NCBI RefSeq assembly: GCF_014529535.1
Contig: NW_023503608.1
Coordinates: 10,218,501-10,282,500, forward strand
Direction of reading: 5' to 3'
DNA: 64,000 nucleotides
From: Bradysia coprophila
Lineage: Eukaryota > Arthropoda > Insecta > Diptera > Sciaridae
In this document: in pieces, positions 11,150 to 23,139 of the stretch
Layout: each line of letters begins with the position of its first letter
Numbering within the stretch: position 1 is the stretch's first letter
The notes under the pieces: generated by a model
Databases searched by the model: none
What the model saw: only the letters and a program-made list of their open reading frames with translations
Told to the model about the DNA's origin: nothing
Position numbers and translations under genes: made by a program

Positions 11150-14110
11150 GGTTACTATCGCGAAATCTTAGTTGTATGTAAAATGCTGTCTTATAACATT
11201 TCCGCGTGCGTCTATTTATATAGAGAAGGTGTGTGCTCGTACAGGCATTTACTTTAAGTAAGTCATAGTATTCTTGTCTCAACAATACGGAATTCAACAC
11301 AATAATGTAACTATTAAGGTGAACAATTTAATCTCTACATCAGACGACACACAATGTTCTGTTCTAGCCTTCATTTCCATTTCTTGGAGTATCTTAAAAG
11401 TGATTGAATTTGAGATGTTTTGTAAATATTTTAATGTTCGTTAAATATGACTAAGTTACCAAAAATCGAATAAAATTTTCTATAAACGATTATGATAAGA
11501 GGAAATGTCTTTTCAATCAAAAACTCAGGCTCGTACGGGTCACATGGTGTAATTGGCCCGATTACGCCTTTTGGTTTTATCAATGAAAATTCCTATGTTG
11601 GCTTGTCTCACTTAATTTTAAAGTTTTTTGACATGGATGTGTCGTTTTTAGAGTACGACTTTGCGCCCAATGCGTCAATGTGCAAGTCTCTTTAACAACG
11701 GCTGATATCAATATCAGATGAAGCAACGCACCCCAAGAACTTCTCATATAAATTCAGTTTTTTATGTTGCCACTGTGTTCCATACAAAATAAGAGGCCGA
11801 TAATGACCGTTAAAAAATCTGTTCTTGTGCCTGTTATTAGAGTGCGATGGATGAAGTGAAGAGGGTATCGTTTACAAAAATATTTCTGTAACGTGTGAAT
11901 TATTATCCATTTCACATAATTTGTTAGATCTATTCATCTGGCATCGATTGCAGCGACAGAAATTAACAATGATCTCTTGTAAATGTTGTCTTTAGCAAAA
12001 TGTAAGTTGAAATAGGTGAAGTAAAAGATTCTGTATAATCGGAGATATTTTACAGGAAAGTACTTATTTATCAGACTGATTTTGTTGCGGTACGTATGCT
12101 GTTTTGAAAACGTTAATAGTATCTAAAATATCCAATAACTCTTTTTTTTTGTAACATCCTGATTAATTGCTATATACTGAACGAACGTCGTCAATAATTA
12201 ATTGATCCACTCAGTGGAAGCACACTCAAAATCGCTAAACATTTCAAACTAAAAAAAAATTGTGTACAAACAAAACAACATAACAACTATAGATTAATAC
12301 ACCTACGATCTTGATGCGGCAGTAAAGTCTCACTTAACATGCACGATCATATATTTAATTCCTTAACATAATTTATATTTATATAACTCATTTATTTTGC
12401 TCATTTTAAATTACTTCAGTTTTATGGGATTCGATTATCGATCACGTAATGTTTTAACAACTAAATGTTTTATCTATTTTATTAAAATATAATCTGGGTC
12501 TTTTTGAGATAAAGAAGGTCAGTCAATCAGAACCAATTGATTCGACATCGAATTAACGATACGTAGATGTGTGAGCATATATATATGGGGTATCATTAGT
12601 AGCGGAATTATAACTATACGTACCACAAGACAAACAATGATCTGAATAATAAGCATAAATTAATGATTACGGTGCTGTGTATATATTAAGGAGTAGTAAG
12701 ATTTTCGATATGATAATCATTTCTAACAAAATAATTTTATTTTGCTAATTTTGCTCTGTATTTCGCTTTTTAATTGCTTTCAGCTTTATACAACTAAATA
12801 ATGAGAGCTTTTAAACGTACAGTATAATTTTCAAATCAATGAATAAATAAACAGATAGAACTTCTCATTTAATGTTCCAAGAAGACTGCCAAGTTCATCA
12901 CATGAATCACAAAATATTGTGAATGAATGACTAAATCAATAATTGGCTACTATTAAAATAATGATACGAACAGAGCGTTCTTTATGTTAGCACTTTGCAG
13001 CACCTATGTCATACATGCGACGAACGATGAAAATTAAAACAAAGGTTCTTAGAGACCAACTTTTTACACAAGACCTAAATGTTCTGAGTTGTAAAGATTC
13101 TGAACTGGTGGCTCTTTAAACATACACAATACAATAGAATGGGAAGAAAACAATGCCCCTGTTGAATCTGTAGAATTAAATGTATATGATATGAGTGCGT
13201 TAACGGCTCATTTGTTATGGACAACTATAACGAAAATAAGCGATGAGCTCTGGCTGCTCTGGCTTGCATTGTTTTACCTACAATGATACAAAATGTCTTT
13301 TAAAACAGATGAAGTAAAAGATTCTGTTTCAAACACTAGAAGCTACTACGAACAAATACAGTAACAGATTCAATGATTATAACCATGATTGATTGCCGTT
13401 TATGAAATATAAATTTAGAGTGGTTCGATATTGTACAACAACACAAAGCTGTAGAAAAATCTAAGCCACTGACGATTCCAAATGGTTTCCCGATAAAAAA
13501 AAGAGATTTATTCAAAACTCTAGCAGAAAAAAAAAGAATTGATCGCAGGAAAAAGTAAATTCGATCGCAAAATACATTTTTCGTGTACAAATGTGATTAA
13601 AATTTAAAACCTGGCCAGCAGTTCCTGCTATCCTGAGAACATAGAAGTATTTCCAAAATTATTAAGAAAAACAGATTTTCCTTCTATCAATACCCTTTCT
13701 AGCAAAAAAGCCTCGCTTTGAAGCTGTCAAAATACCACCTTATTCCTTTGTTTGTACAATCAAACACTGTTGATTAATTTCTGATTTTACATGTAAAATG
13801 CAAAAGATACGTTGCATTTTTACCATATTAATAAATGTAGTTTAGGTTGCTTCTATTCAATTCTCTTTGACTGTCGATCAATTCCTGTTTTTCAGCAATC
13901 AATTCCTCTTTTTCTTGTCTAAAAGAATGAGACACATCTGCTAGGAATTTCCCACTCTATGGACGAAATTCCTATGTTATAGGAATTATCTTGCACCGGA
14001 CCATTCTATGATAGTAACGGACAGCGAGTTTCAGAAATGGATGCAAATTCGAGGGTGTTTTCCCAATGAAAGTCTATAGGTATGGTCTAATGTCAAGATG
14101 TGTATGGAGC
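11150..14110. other. intergenic, no gene seen
   Basis: Contains the 3' flank of the yellow gene (AATAAA near 11470) and otherwise AT-rich DNA. Copies of the motif GAAGTAAAAGATTCTGT occur near 12017 and 13305. No coding region is supported. Confidence 0.45.
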
Positions 14111-14201
14111 GGAGGAAATAGCGATTTCATATAAAGAAATTCACCTCTCAACGATTTACATTGAAAGGTGAGTTTGTTTATATAAAATCGCTATTTCCTC
14201 C
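14111..14201. repeat. short palindromic repeat (hairpin)
   Basis: Arms of about 40 bp, GGAGGAAATAGCGATTT... and ...AAATCGCTATTTCCTCC, around a short centre containing CAACGATTTACATTG. It has the shape of a small MITE or fold-back; no clear target duplication was seen. Confidence 0.6.
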
Positions 14202-14743
14202 GGTTTGTAAGGACAGACCAGACCTGGTTTGTACATTCATTGTGTTTTCACAGACACTGAAAATTATAAATGGTTGCAAACTCGATCTAGATCATCTAGC
14301 TAGAAACTAAAAGTAAAACTATGGATAGCGTTTGTGCCACAAAAGGAAAATTTATAATTTTTAGGTCAAACACTATAGATCGAGTCCGCACCCATAGTAT
14401 AGAAACTCACCATCTGAGATTTATTTAATCCTTTACTGCTAGTATTGCTTTGCTTTTGATCCAAAATCGTTTACGGTATTTCAACCTACTAGTTACATAA
14501 GAAAACATGAAAATTCTCAACTTTAAACTGACTCATTCTCTACATTTATAAAATGAACGTACCGAAGGTGATGCCGCCAACAATTCAAAAATGGCAGTGT
14601 TCTTTTTCAAGGAAGGTAATGAAGAGCACGTCTTTACGAAACCCAAATTTAAATGTCAAGTTACGTCAATATAAAATCTACCCATTTTTATCTTAACGCT
14701 GCCTCGGGAAAAAGTTGACTGATTTGCGTATTCTGAATTGAAA

Positions 14744-16049
14744 ATGACACTATTTCTTAAATTAATACACCGAACCCCGTTAAGGACATCCAGCCAATTT
14801 TATGCCTCCATCTGTAAATGTAGCACAAATGCTTCGTTCTTGCAATATGGTAAGGATTTATGTCTGTGGTTATGTATTTTTATACCGCACGCCGGGGAAA
14901 CCAAAGTGAAAATATTGTTTTGAATTCATGTTCTACACAGGCAAGGATCCTGGTCCAAAGTTTACTGACACGGAAACTCAAAAACTACTGAAATCGATAA
15001 CCCGTCCTCAGTTGAGCAAGATATTCAGAAAACAACCGAGAGAAGTCAATGTCGTTGATCACAAAATGATGACCACTGAACAAATCGAAGAACAACTAAA
15101 AGCTTCCATTGAGAAGGCTGAGCATCTACTACAGATGCCGCCTATTGTCAAGGTAAAGTTTTATTATTTTTTGTTTATATTCGGCCGTATGTTCAAGTTC
15201 ACCCTTCCCATACAGATCCAGCAAGAGTACACCAAAGTAATATCGAAAGATCCGGGAATTGACTCATTCAGTGCGAGCAAGTACGTAATCACCGACATCA
15301 CATACGGTATCGATGACTCTGAGCGTATGATTGTCGTGAGGCAAGTCGACGGAACGTTGGAATATGCTGATGCAGCGATTCGTAAACGGATCAATCAAAT
15401 CTATTTTCCTCAGCAAGGTCGGAAAATTCGATTGCCGCGTATGTTCGAACCGGATAATTTGAAACGCTGTCTCGACCGACACGCATACGAATTTGTATTG
15501 GATCGAATGTGTGTACAATTCGAACCCTACGAGCAAGAGTTCCACGATATATCGAGTCAAGTGTTCCAGCATATCAACAGCACCAAGCAATTTGATATTC
15601 TTCGATCGACTAGACACTTCGGACCGATGAGCTTCTTTCTCGCTTGGCATAAACTGATTGACGATTTGGTGATTGAAATGGTCGAACGAGACTTTCTACA
15701 AAATGCCGTTGAACTCATTTGCTTGATGTACAATTTGAATGGCATTCAGTACGACAAAGCCATTCTGGACGAACTAGATCAAATCAGCCATTCTAATAAA
15801 TTGGAAAATGTAGATGCATTTTCTATTGCGAAAGCTGGTTTGGTGCAGGATTTGAACGAAACGGTTGGAAAGTCTGCCGAGCAGTTCAAAACGGACGAGA
15901 TTTGCTACAAATTTATTGATAATTTTTGCCAGTCGCATGGCATCAAGAAGAGTCAGATTAGCCTGTGCCTACAATTGTACAAAGATAGTAACGAGGAGAA
16001 GAAACGATTGCTGGAAGGTTTGAAGAAGGCGCACGGTATTGTTAGTTAA
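14744..16049 (+). CDS. mRpS22: mitochondrial small ribosomal subunit protein mS22
   Basis: Exons 14744-14849, 14941-15152 and 15216-16049; phases fit and give 383 aa, close to the roughly 360 aa of animal mS22. The start is the ATG at 14744, which begins an Arg/Ser/Thr-containing amphipathic leader typical of mitochondrial import. Family landmarks are KDPGPKFTD near the N-terminus, YGIDDSERMIVVR, a basic block RKRINQIYFPQQGRKIRLPR, and FDILRSTRHFGPMSFFLAWH. The protein is a structural part of the mitoribosome small subunit. The 63-bp second intron has no stop and keeps frame, so its retention would insert 21 residues (about 107-127) that are hydrophobic and unlike the family; the spliced form is preferred. 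A duplicated segment begins 42 bp after the stop. Confidence 0.93.
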
Positions 16050-16090
16050 GAGTGTGCCGTTTTTATTTTAGAATTAACATCGTAAATTGG

Positions 16091-16900
16091 AGGTAAGAAA
16101 ATGAAAAATCAGTTTTTTTTCCTATTAAAGCAACTGAATGTTTATTTGGAACGTCTCCTCTTTTATTTATAACACTTCATATTCCACATCCAACTGGGCT
16201 ATTTGATTTTCTATGTTTTATCACGTTTTTTCTCAGCTTCAGTCGTTTTAGTTGAATTGTCACCACTTTTCTCGCCTCCACTTTTGACGTCGCCACTTTT
16301 CTCTACACCGTTAGTTGTCTTGACTGTCGGATCTCCGGTGGTACTTACTTTGTTCGTTTTCCCCGTTTTGTTGGTAATTTCACAAGCTAACTGCTTTGCC
16401 TTTGTTAAGACCTCACGTATGGTGTTGGTGAGATTCTTTGGTTCATTGAAGTTTTATTTTGTAAAGTAAATTAATGAATTTGAAGCAAGTTGAACATTAA
16501 CAACAGGAGATTTCAGAAGGCTCAAGGGAGAAGCACTTATGACCTATTTAGAGCTAACGGACCAAGTTTCTAAAACAAACAAAAAACCATACGAAGAAAA
16601 TCTATCGATAAACATCAAGCCAATGACTTCATTCTAAACTACTAAACTACTAAAGTCATCAAAAAAATTGTTCGACCTATATCACACAATGGTACTGTCA
16701 CTACCACTGTAAAAATGTAAGAATTTGCTTACCTAGGGGAGAAAATAGGAACTTCCAACAAAAGCGCTGTTCGAGTCGGAATTGGTTATATCTCCCAGAG
16801 GTGAACACAACGTTTTTCATGCATGCATGTCATACTTAGGCGCTTTTGTAACAGTGACAATTCGAATGAGAAAAGTACTATATTGTCCCCGGGAGAGAAT
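16091..16900. repeat. direct segmental duplication, copy A
   Basis: From GGTAAGAAAATGAAAAATCA onward this stretch matches 23577-24700 with scattered substitutions and indels: TATTTGGAACGTCTCCTCTT, ATCACGTTTTTTCTCAGC, the Lys-rich exon, then AGGTGAACACAACGTT near 16800 versus 24507. Copy B holds extra sequence around 24190-24380. The two copies bracket a 6.7-kb repeat-rich block. Confidence 0.75.
16211..16456 (-). pseudogene. broken copy of a Lys-rich last exon
   Basis: The minus-strand translation matches the exon at 23689-23963 (NFNEPKNLTNTIREVLTKAK, QLACEITNKT, then a Lys/Ser/Thr/Glu tail ending KKRDK plus stop). Here the acceptor AG present in the other copy is lost, and a GAA codon has become TAA at 16454-16456, just ahead of the conserved segment. 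The tail is also shorter. It is probably a non-functional duplicate. Confidence 0.6.
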
Positions 16901-17580
16901 GGACTGAACTTTACTCACTAGAAATGTCATTGGAAATTGTTTCATGTCCTGTTGAGGTTGAGAGGAGAAAATCTTTCACAACGCAGGATTTTTCCACAAT
17001 GTTAGCTTATTCAGAATGTCGTCCGTAATCGGGAATTTACCATATATTTCCAAAAAAATTCAAAAGGGGTCCTCCATAGGTTCCCTTTTCCTTCACTCAC
17101 TACCTGTCGAGATTGTTGTTTCTATTCAAGGCTCGTTGCAAAGCCCTTCATCACAATGACATAATACACTAGACATAAAACGGACTCGAAATTCGTAGCG
17201 TGCCAGATGGCCGCAGATGAATGTTACCCTGAACAGCGTACGAAAATGGAATCGTCGCCGATTTTTGTCCACCGTGCCTTTGTAGTGTCTCATTTAAAAA
17301 AAAACCCTCAAGAGTGGACGACATTTTTGCATCACCCCTTTAGGGGCCTGGTTTACTCCTCAATTTAAAGAGCAATGATACGCTACGGTTTTATAAGCAA
17401 TCTCGCTCCATTCTTTGGTCCCGATCGTGCAAAGTGTGTGGGCCATCTCTGCCAGTTGAAAGAGATCACCATAAAGCCACATACTCATCTTTTTTTTTTT
17501 TTTATTTCATGCTATTTTTATTTTAAGATAAGCGAAAAAAAGACTGCTCAAATTGCACAGCCAGTAAAAAATCGATCTTT
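16901..17580. other. no gene seen
   Basis: Intergenic DNA between duplication copy A and a retroelement remnant. A poly-T run lies near 17491-17502. No supported gene or RNA. Confidence 0.4.
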
Positions 17581-17586
17581 TCAAAA

Positions 17587-17965
17587 TTACAATAAATAAA
17601 AATCGTCCACTCTATTCCTTCCCAACGTTCCAAGAATACATGCTGCATTTCCTCTTTGAATAGCAATTGAAATCCTTTGCAATAAATAATCTGTTGAACG
17701 CTTTTCCCCTGATGCTTTTTTCATCAAAGATCCTAATTTCGTGACAAATTTCTTTGTTTCTGGGCCCATGCAACCTAAAGATTCAAAAGCAAGCGGGGTG
17801 AATAAATAATTTTCTTTAAGTTTTCTATAATGATTATGCTTTAATCTCTCCGCTTTCTCTGCAACTGAGCGTGCTTTTTTAGAAGTTTCACTAATGTATG
17901 AAGGAGCCAACGTATCACGCACTGTCACATCCCATAAAAGAGATTTACCATGACTCCATCCATAC
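17587..17965 (-). pseudogene. 3' fragment of the same non-LTR element family (endonuclease-like end)
   Basis: The minus frame reads WSHGKSLLWDVTVRDTLAPS followed by an ARSVAEKAERLKHNHYRKLK-type stretch and QRISIAIQRGNAACILGTL. This aligns with the C-terminal block of the element at 7604-9201 (VWDATCSDTLAPSYL ... QRISLAIQRNNAASVMATF). Only the last 120 or so codons are recognisable. Sequence upstream on this strand (17966-18116) does not continue the family. Confidence 0.75.
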
Positions 17966-18171
17966 TCATCTTCAAAATTTCAGAATCAACAACAGCATAA
18001 TCAAAGCCAACATCAATGTCATTATCTTCCGCTTGGTAGGTGTGAAATCTCTCTTGTATATCTCTCCTTCTCATTGTACATTGGCCAGAAGTGTAGGGGA
18101 ATAAATTAACGTGCACAAAATTCAGACAAACTAACTCTCTATTTATCTTAAGTTTCTAACAGTTAAAACTA

Positions 18172-18600
18172 TTAAAATTTTTGTATTGTGAGACATCCAG
18201 TTCTCCTCGGATTCCATATAGGGGAAAAGTAGTGTTTGCACATTAAACACCTCGGCCTTTTTTCCCTATTTTCATTATACCTAACAAATCTCCAATCGAT
18301 ACCAATTGTAACAAAGCCGTAGGTATCCTTGCCATCATTGTTGCACTTCCACATACTTTTTAGGCCTAAAATACATTGGATAACTCCATAATCTGGATTG
18401 AATTTTTTACACTCAATTACAATTAATTTTCGACCTCCATTTACTTACAATAACAAAATACATTTTGTCGCGCAGCCTTAAGTCCGTGTATGTAAATTCT
18501 GTTTCGTTATCAACTATTGCATCTTCAAATTGATGTTCCTGTTTTACATGGTGCACTATTCCAGCTAACACCGCAGACACGTAGACACTACACACAATTT
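18172..18600 (-). pseudogene. PD-(D/E)XK-nuclease-like (Crinkler-type) fragment, frameshifted
   Basis: Two minus-strand frames meet near 18440. The upstream one (18595 down) reads VYVSAVLAGIVHHVKQEHQF...ETEFTYTDLRLRDKMYFVIV. The downstream one reads RKLIVIECKKFNPDYGVIQC, then LKSMWKCNNDGKDTYGFVTI and GIDWRFVRY. The run hydrophobic-E-x-K (VIECKK) followed by a helix and a YG-V-T-G-xxW strand is the pattern of PD-(D/E)XK domains seen in CRN-like proteins. The assignment is by pattern only. A GTAAGT lies at the frame break, so an intron cannot be excluded, but no acceptor is close enough. Confidence 0.4.
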
Positions 18601-19945
18601 CCTTTGGGATGGTAATAAACGACCATTTATTTTGTTGGGTTGAACGTTATAACAAATTTTTTGTACCAATATTAGTTAGCTGTCGACCGTTATAACTGTT
18701 TTTTTTTACCAATATAAAAAATTCAAAATACCATTTCTTATGATAACTACCGTTATTATAAAAGTAAATACCGATAAAATGTGAGGAATTACCATTGACT
18801 TGTATATGTGTGTGTAATTGGTAATGTGGGAAATCGTAATTTTTAGTTGGCTTTACCATTTACTTTTTATTGGCTGTACCGTTATATTTTTTGAATATAT
18901 CAAATGTGTGTTGAATTGGTCAGGTGGGCAAAGGAAGTGTTAGATTCGAATTTTAAATTGGTAAGTCGATGAAAGCAATCGGTATATTTTTTGAATCTGT
19001 GTGTATTGGTCATGTGTGCAAATTCAAATCGAAGCAAAAAAAATCCAAACTGAAATTTAGGAATTACAAAAGTCGATCAATGTTATTTTGCGTGAAAATC
19101 CGAATACAGAACCAAATTATAGACGGCAAAAATTTAAATTTGATGTATAAAAAAGTTACACAGACTAATTATTAGACGATGCGAGAGAAAAAAAAATTAA
19201 CTCCTAAGTTACCGACACCGTTCCGGCGCCCGGCTCGCATTGCGGCCCTCCGCTTCGCTCCGGGGCAAGTTTGTATTCATTTCGTAAAAAGATGAGTTCT
19301 GAGCCAAACTTCTTTACGTTACATTTCGTAAAAGGTTGAATTCCCCAGGAATGAAGTAAACGCCTTTACGGCGAAACGCAAATTAGGAATTGAGTTGAGT
19401 TGAATTAACTAAAAAAATAAGCATATGCGAATCAGGACGATACGCGAAAATTAGGAAAATTCCAGATGCTATTTCGCTGGCTCTTTAGACCTTGCACAGT
19501 GCCGCAAGGGTCGTTAGACCGTTATTTATTCTTCGTAAGAGTTATAGTAAACGATTAGATAGAAAAAAAATGTCCATGACTAGGCTTCGTCGACAGTCTA
19601 TAGATTTTTTATAGATTTTTAAGTTTTGATTTTTGACTTCAATGGCTTTATTAGCTATAGTACAGCACTGATACAACGGATGAGACCGGCATAAAAAATT
19701 GATAATGACTGTCCGATAGTGACCAACTTATTTCCGAACACCGTTCGCTACTTTTACAATAGGTTATTATTTATTCCTAACACTATCCATCACGATTTCA
19801 CCTTAATTTGATAATGTCGATAGTTTTGATGTACGATTTACCACAAAATTATACTCAATACCTCTAATATTTTCAGATTACCATTACGTTTAAACGTTTA
19901 ATAACGTGAAACAATATTAACACATTCAAAATAATTGGGCCTGTC

Positions 19946-20092
19946 AACTTTCGGCGCCCTGGACTTTACTTAAATAGTCGTGGAATGCCTCCAAATAAAT
20001 TTCTAAAAATCTAGAATTCAGTTTTGGATTTTTAGAAATTTATTTGGAGGCATTCCTCGACTAATTAAGTAAAGTCCAGGGTGCCGAAAGTT
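19946..20092. repeat. 147-bp inverted repeat
   Basis: The left arm AACTTTCGGCGCCCTGGAC... and the right arm ...GTCCAGGGTGCCGAAAGTT are nearly perfect complements over about 65 bp, with a centre of about 15 bp (CTAGAATTCAGTTTTGG). It is MITE- or fold-back-like and non-coding. Confidence 0.8.
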
Positions 20093-20316
20093 AATTACCT
20101 ATTACACAACAGACGAGAGTATAAAAGCTGGATGCTTAATAATTCAAACGAACATTTATCCATCCGATTTCACTCTCTATTTAGAATTTGATTGCTTAAT
20201 GCAATACTATCAATAATTAACATAAAAGCAGCAAAAGAATGAATATTGATTATCTACCAATATTTTTGATGGCTGATTTACCATCAAAATATATTCAAAT
20301 ACGGTTTATTTCTTTT

Positions 20317-20556
20317 TGTACACAAAAAGTCAGTTTTGTACACAAAACTTACATTTTGTACACAAAAAGTTTATTGTTTATTATTAAACCATGATTTTGT
20401 ACACAAAAATGATTATTTTGTACACCAAAATGCTTATTTTGTACACAAAAATGATCAATTTGGACACAAAAAGTTCATTTTGTACACAGTAAGTTCGTGT
20501 TGTACACAAAGAAGTATAATTTTGTACACATAGAAATATCATTTTGTACATAAATT
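20317..20556. repeat. array of 11 TTTTGTACACAAAA units, forward
   Basis: Eleven copies of the core TTTTGTACAC (some with a substitution), spaced about 17-30 bp apart with variable linkers. The opposite orientation of the same core forms the array at 21245-21474. The short open frame across it is only a translation of the repeat. Confidence 0.85.
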
Positions 20557-20694
20557 TGATGATTTTGAGAGATATAAGAATATATTGATTCAGCGACGTT
20601 AGCGTGTTTTAATAATGAGCTGTTTGAGATGAGAAAGTAATTGGTAAAAATTATTTATTTATGTAGCAGCGCCGCAGGCCGTGGAATATTTAAA

Positions 20695-20895
20695 AAAAAA
20701 AAAAAGCGGGGTCGAGGGGCGGCAGCCCCCGCAGTGGGGGGTCAAGGGGGGTACAGCCCCCCTTGCGGGGTCTAAGGGGCGGAGCCCCTAGCGGGGTTTG
20801 GGGCAGAGCCCCATGAACGTACGGCAGCCTGCAGGGCGTAAAGAAAAGCTCGCCGCAGGCGCGGGGGTTTGGGGGCGGAGCCCCCGCACAAAGAA
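20695..20895. repeat. GC-rich core with GGGGCGGAGCCCC-type repeats
   Basis: About 200 bp of very GC-rich DNA in an AT-rich setting. It is made of related short palindromic units (GGGGCGGCAGCCCC, GGGGCGGAGCCCC, GGGGCAGAGCCCC, GGGGGCGGAGCCCCC) separated by GGGGTYTRGG-type linkers. It begins after a run of 14 A. Such units are commoner in bacterial or organellar repeats than in fly DNA; origin unknown. Confidence 0.7.
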
Positions 20896-21244
20896 AATAC
20901 ATCATCCTACAGTAAAGACAGTGTACGAAACAAGATGTAGTCCAATGACAAAAGATTGAATTAAGCAAATATACTTTTGAAAGACTACAGACACAAATTA
21001 CACGTTCTCTTCTCTAACTGTATTACCTCTTCTTTTTGGTGCCGTTGTTCTGTTAATTATTAACTTCTAGGAATGAAAGTGCTGCTCAATGCAATTTATG
21101 TTTATAATAAAAAAATCTCTCAAAATCAAAAAACACAGCCAATTGAGAACTCTCATTGTGATAAAGCTTCTTTGTTTTGTCACACTTGATAACTTATGTG
21201 CTGAGATCGCGTAAAGCTAATTCAAAAAATTGCTAGAAGCTTAA

Positions 21245-21474
21245 CAAGATTTTGTGTACGAATAGTGTTTTCTGTGTACGTTGTTACGGTTTCCGTGTAC
21301 AAAATCAGTTATGTTTGTGTACAAAATATTTTTGTTTGTGTACAAAACAGACCTTTTGTGTACAAAATAATCAATTTTGTGTACAAAATCTTTAATTTTG
21401 TGTACAAAATATTTTTTGTGTGTGTACAAAAGGGACGTTTTGTGTACAGAACGTACTTTTTGTGTACGAAATGA
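21245..21474. repeat. array of 11 TTTTGTGTACAAAA units, inverted
   Basis: Eleven copies of GTGTACAAAA or close variants, the reverse complement of the core in the 20317-20556 array. An inner inverted pair, GATTTTGAGAGAT (near 20561) and ATCTCTCAAAATC (near 21114), adds to the symmetry. The two arrays therefore look like the ends of one roughly 1.15-kb element. Confidence 0.85.
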
Positions 21475-22919
21475 AATGAACCTTCAAATACCAATTATAT
21501 TTACAGATTACCATTAAGCTTAATACGGTGAACCAATATCAAGATACCAATATTTTTTCTTAATCTACCATTGTTTTCTACGTAGTTTTCATGTTATTTT
21601 TAGTAGTTACCACTAAGTGAAAAATAATTAAATACCAATTGCCGAAAAAGGAAATTTGTGATACATTACCAATATTTTACACTATAACTCGAGTTGTTCG
21701 TTATATTTTATCCGTTTACCAATAATTTTATCGAAATACCACTATTTTTTACGGACAAATCGTTAATACCGTTATTTTTTCCTAAAATATCGCTTGATTT
21801 AACCACTAATACCAATTCTGAAATTACCAATATATTAAAATGGAATTTACCAATCTTCAGTTTACCGATAAATTATATTGAAATACCAATTATATTTGTT
21901 GATTACCAATGGCTATGGAAGGCACGACCACTTTAATATGTATAATTTACCAATACGAAACACAGAAAAATGATACACGACCAATATTAAAAATTATTTT
22001 GACCGATATAACGAACCAATATTACCGATATTTTCCAATTAAAATACCAATTGCGTTACGCACCATATATTACTTCTAACCTACCGATTGAAAAATCTAG
22101 AAGAACAATATAAACTTTGGGAAAGTCATTAAATTAACTAAAAGAAAACTCTAAAAAATTTGGAACTACCATTTGAAGAAAATGATTTTCGGCTACATTA
22201 CCAATACGTTAAATAAAGCAAAATGAGCTGGATATTAAAATAACATTAAGATTTTATTAATTGTTAGATTATTTATAATATGAATACCAATATTTTTTCT
22301 GAATTACCATTATCTTTTCTGACACGACCATTATCAATTTCGACATGACCTTTAAACTTACTTCTTTAAACTTGATCAGACACCGTTATTTTTAATTCAA
22401 AAAACGTTATTTTCATTTCGATTTACCAATTTGAAGCTACCAATGAAAATAATATGTTTTTACCAATAACGATTTACCACTATAATAAACCTAAATTTTC
22501 CGTTATAAAGTGTTTAATTTACCAATTTTATTTATTTTTTTAACAGTTATTGTGACTCTGATGATCGTTATTTGGTTTTTTTTACTACCAATAATAAGTT
22601 TTATTCAAATTACCATTAAATAAATGCAAGACGACCAACATTTCTTAGGAAAATGATCAATATCAGTTAATTTTTTGAATAAATATTTAATCACCGCTAT
22701 TTTATGCCAAGTTTACCATTTAAAAAAAATCAGTTCTACCATGGCCATGTATTGGAATTACCAATTGAAAAAAATTAAATGATCGTTATACACTACCACA
22801 TACAAACGTGTAAGCGTATAAAATGCACCTATAACGGTAATATCCGAAAAAATATTGGTAAAAAAGTTTTTGGAAAAAGTACTCCAATTGGTAAACCCAG
22901 AAAAAATAATCCCTCGAAT

Positions 22920-23139
22920 ATAATTTCCCTTTCCTTTGTATACGCGTTCGGGATGCCAAATCCTCCAATGAAGTAGCATAATGTTTCGTAAATCTCAGCA
23001 CCCCTAACGGCAACTCGCGAACCCGAATAATTCTATTTATATCCAGTACTGGATTCGATAGCAATTTGTTTATATTTGCCGTTGCGACTTTTAGACCGTC
23101 AAACATTCTAGTACACAAATAGAGACCCCATTCGAGCAA
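22920..23139 (-). other. unidentified open stretch
   Basis: The minus frame reads LEWGLYLCTRMFDGLKVATA, then LLSNPVLDINRIIRVRELPL, then LRFTKHYATS. The composition is protein-like but I do not recognise it. It stops being sensible where the ACC-motif field begins (about 22900). It may be the other half of the broken gene at 18172-18600, with the field inserted between; this is speculative. Confidence 0.25.

Larger units (their letters stand above)
18600..22900. repeat. field of ACCAAT/ACCATT/ACCGTT motifs
   Basis: A motif of the form TACC(A/G)(A/T)TA recurs every 20-60 bp, mostly on the plus strand between about 21490 and 22800, and more thinly at 18600-19000, 19840-19910 and 20250-20300. 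The reverse form (ATTGGT) clusters only at the outer edges, 18800-19010 and 22850-22890. No coding signal explains it. It contains the inverted GTACAC arrays and the GC-rich core. Confidence 0.6.

Noticed and set aside
20690-20968. Minus-strand frame rich in Pro, Leu and Gly
   Set aside because: A translation of the GC-rich palindromic units only.
20317-21474. CRISPR-like array
   Set aside because: The units are short and degenerate, linkers are not uniform spacers, there are no cas genes and the setting is a eukaryotic genome.
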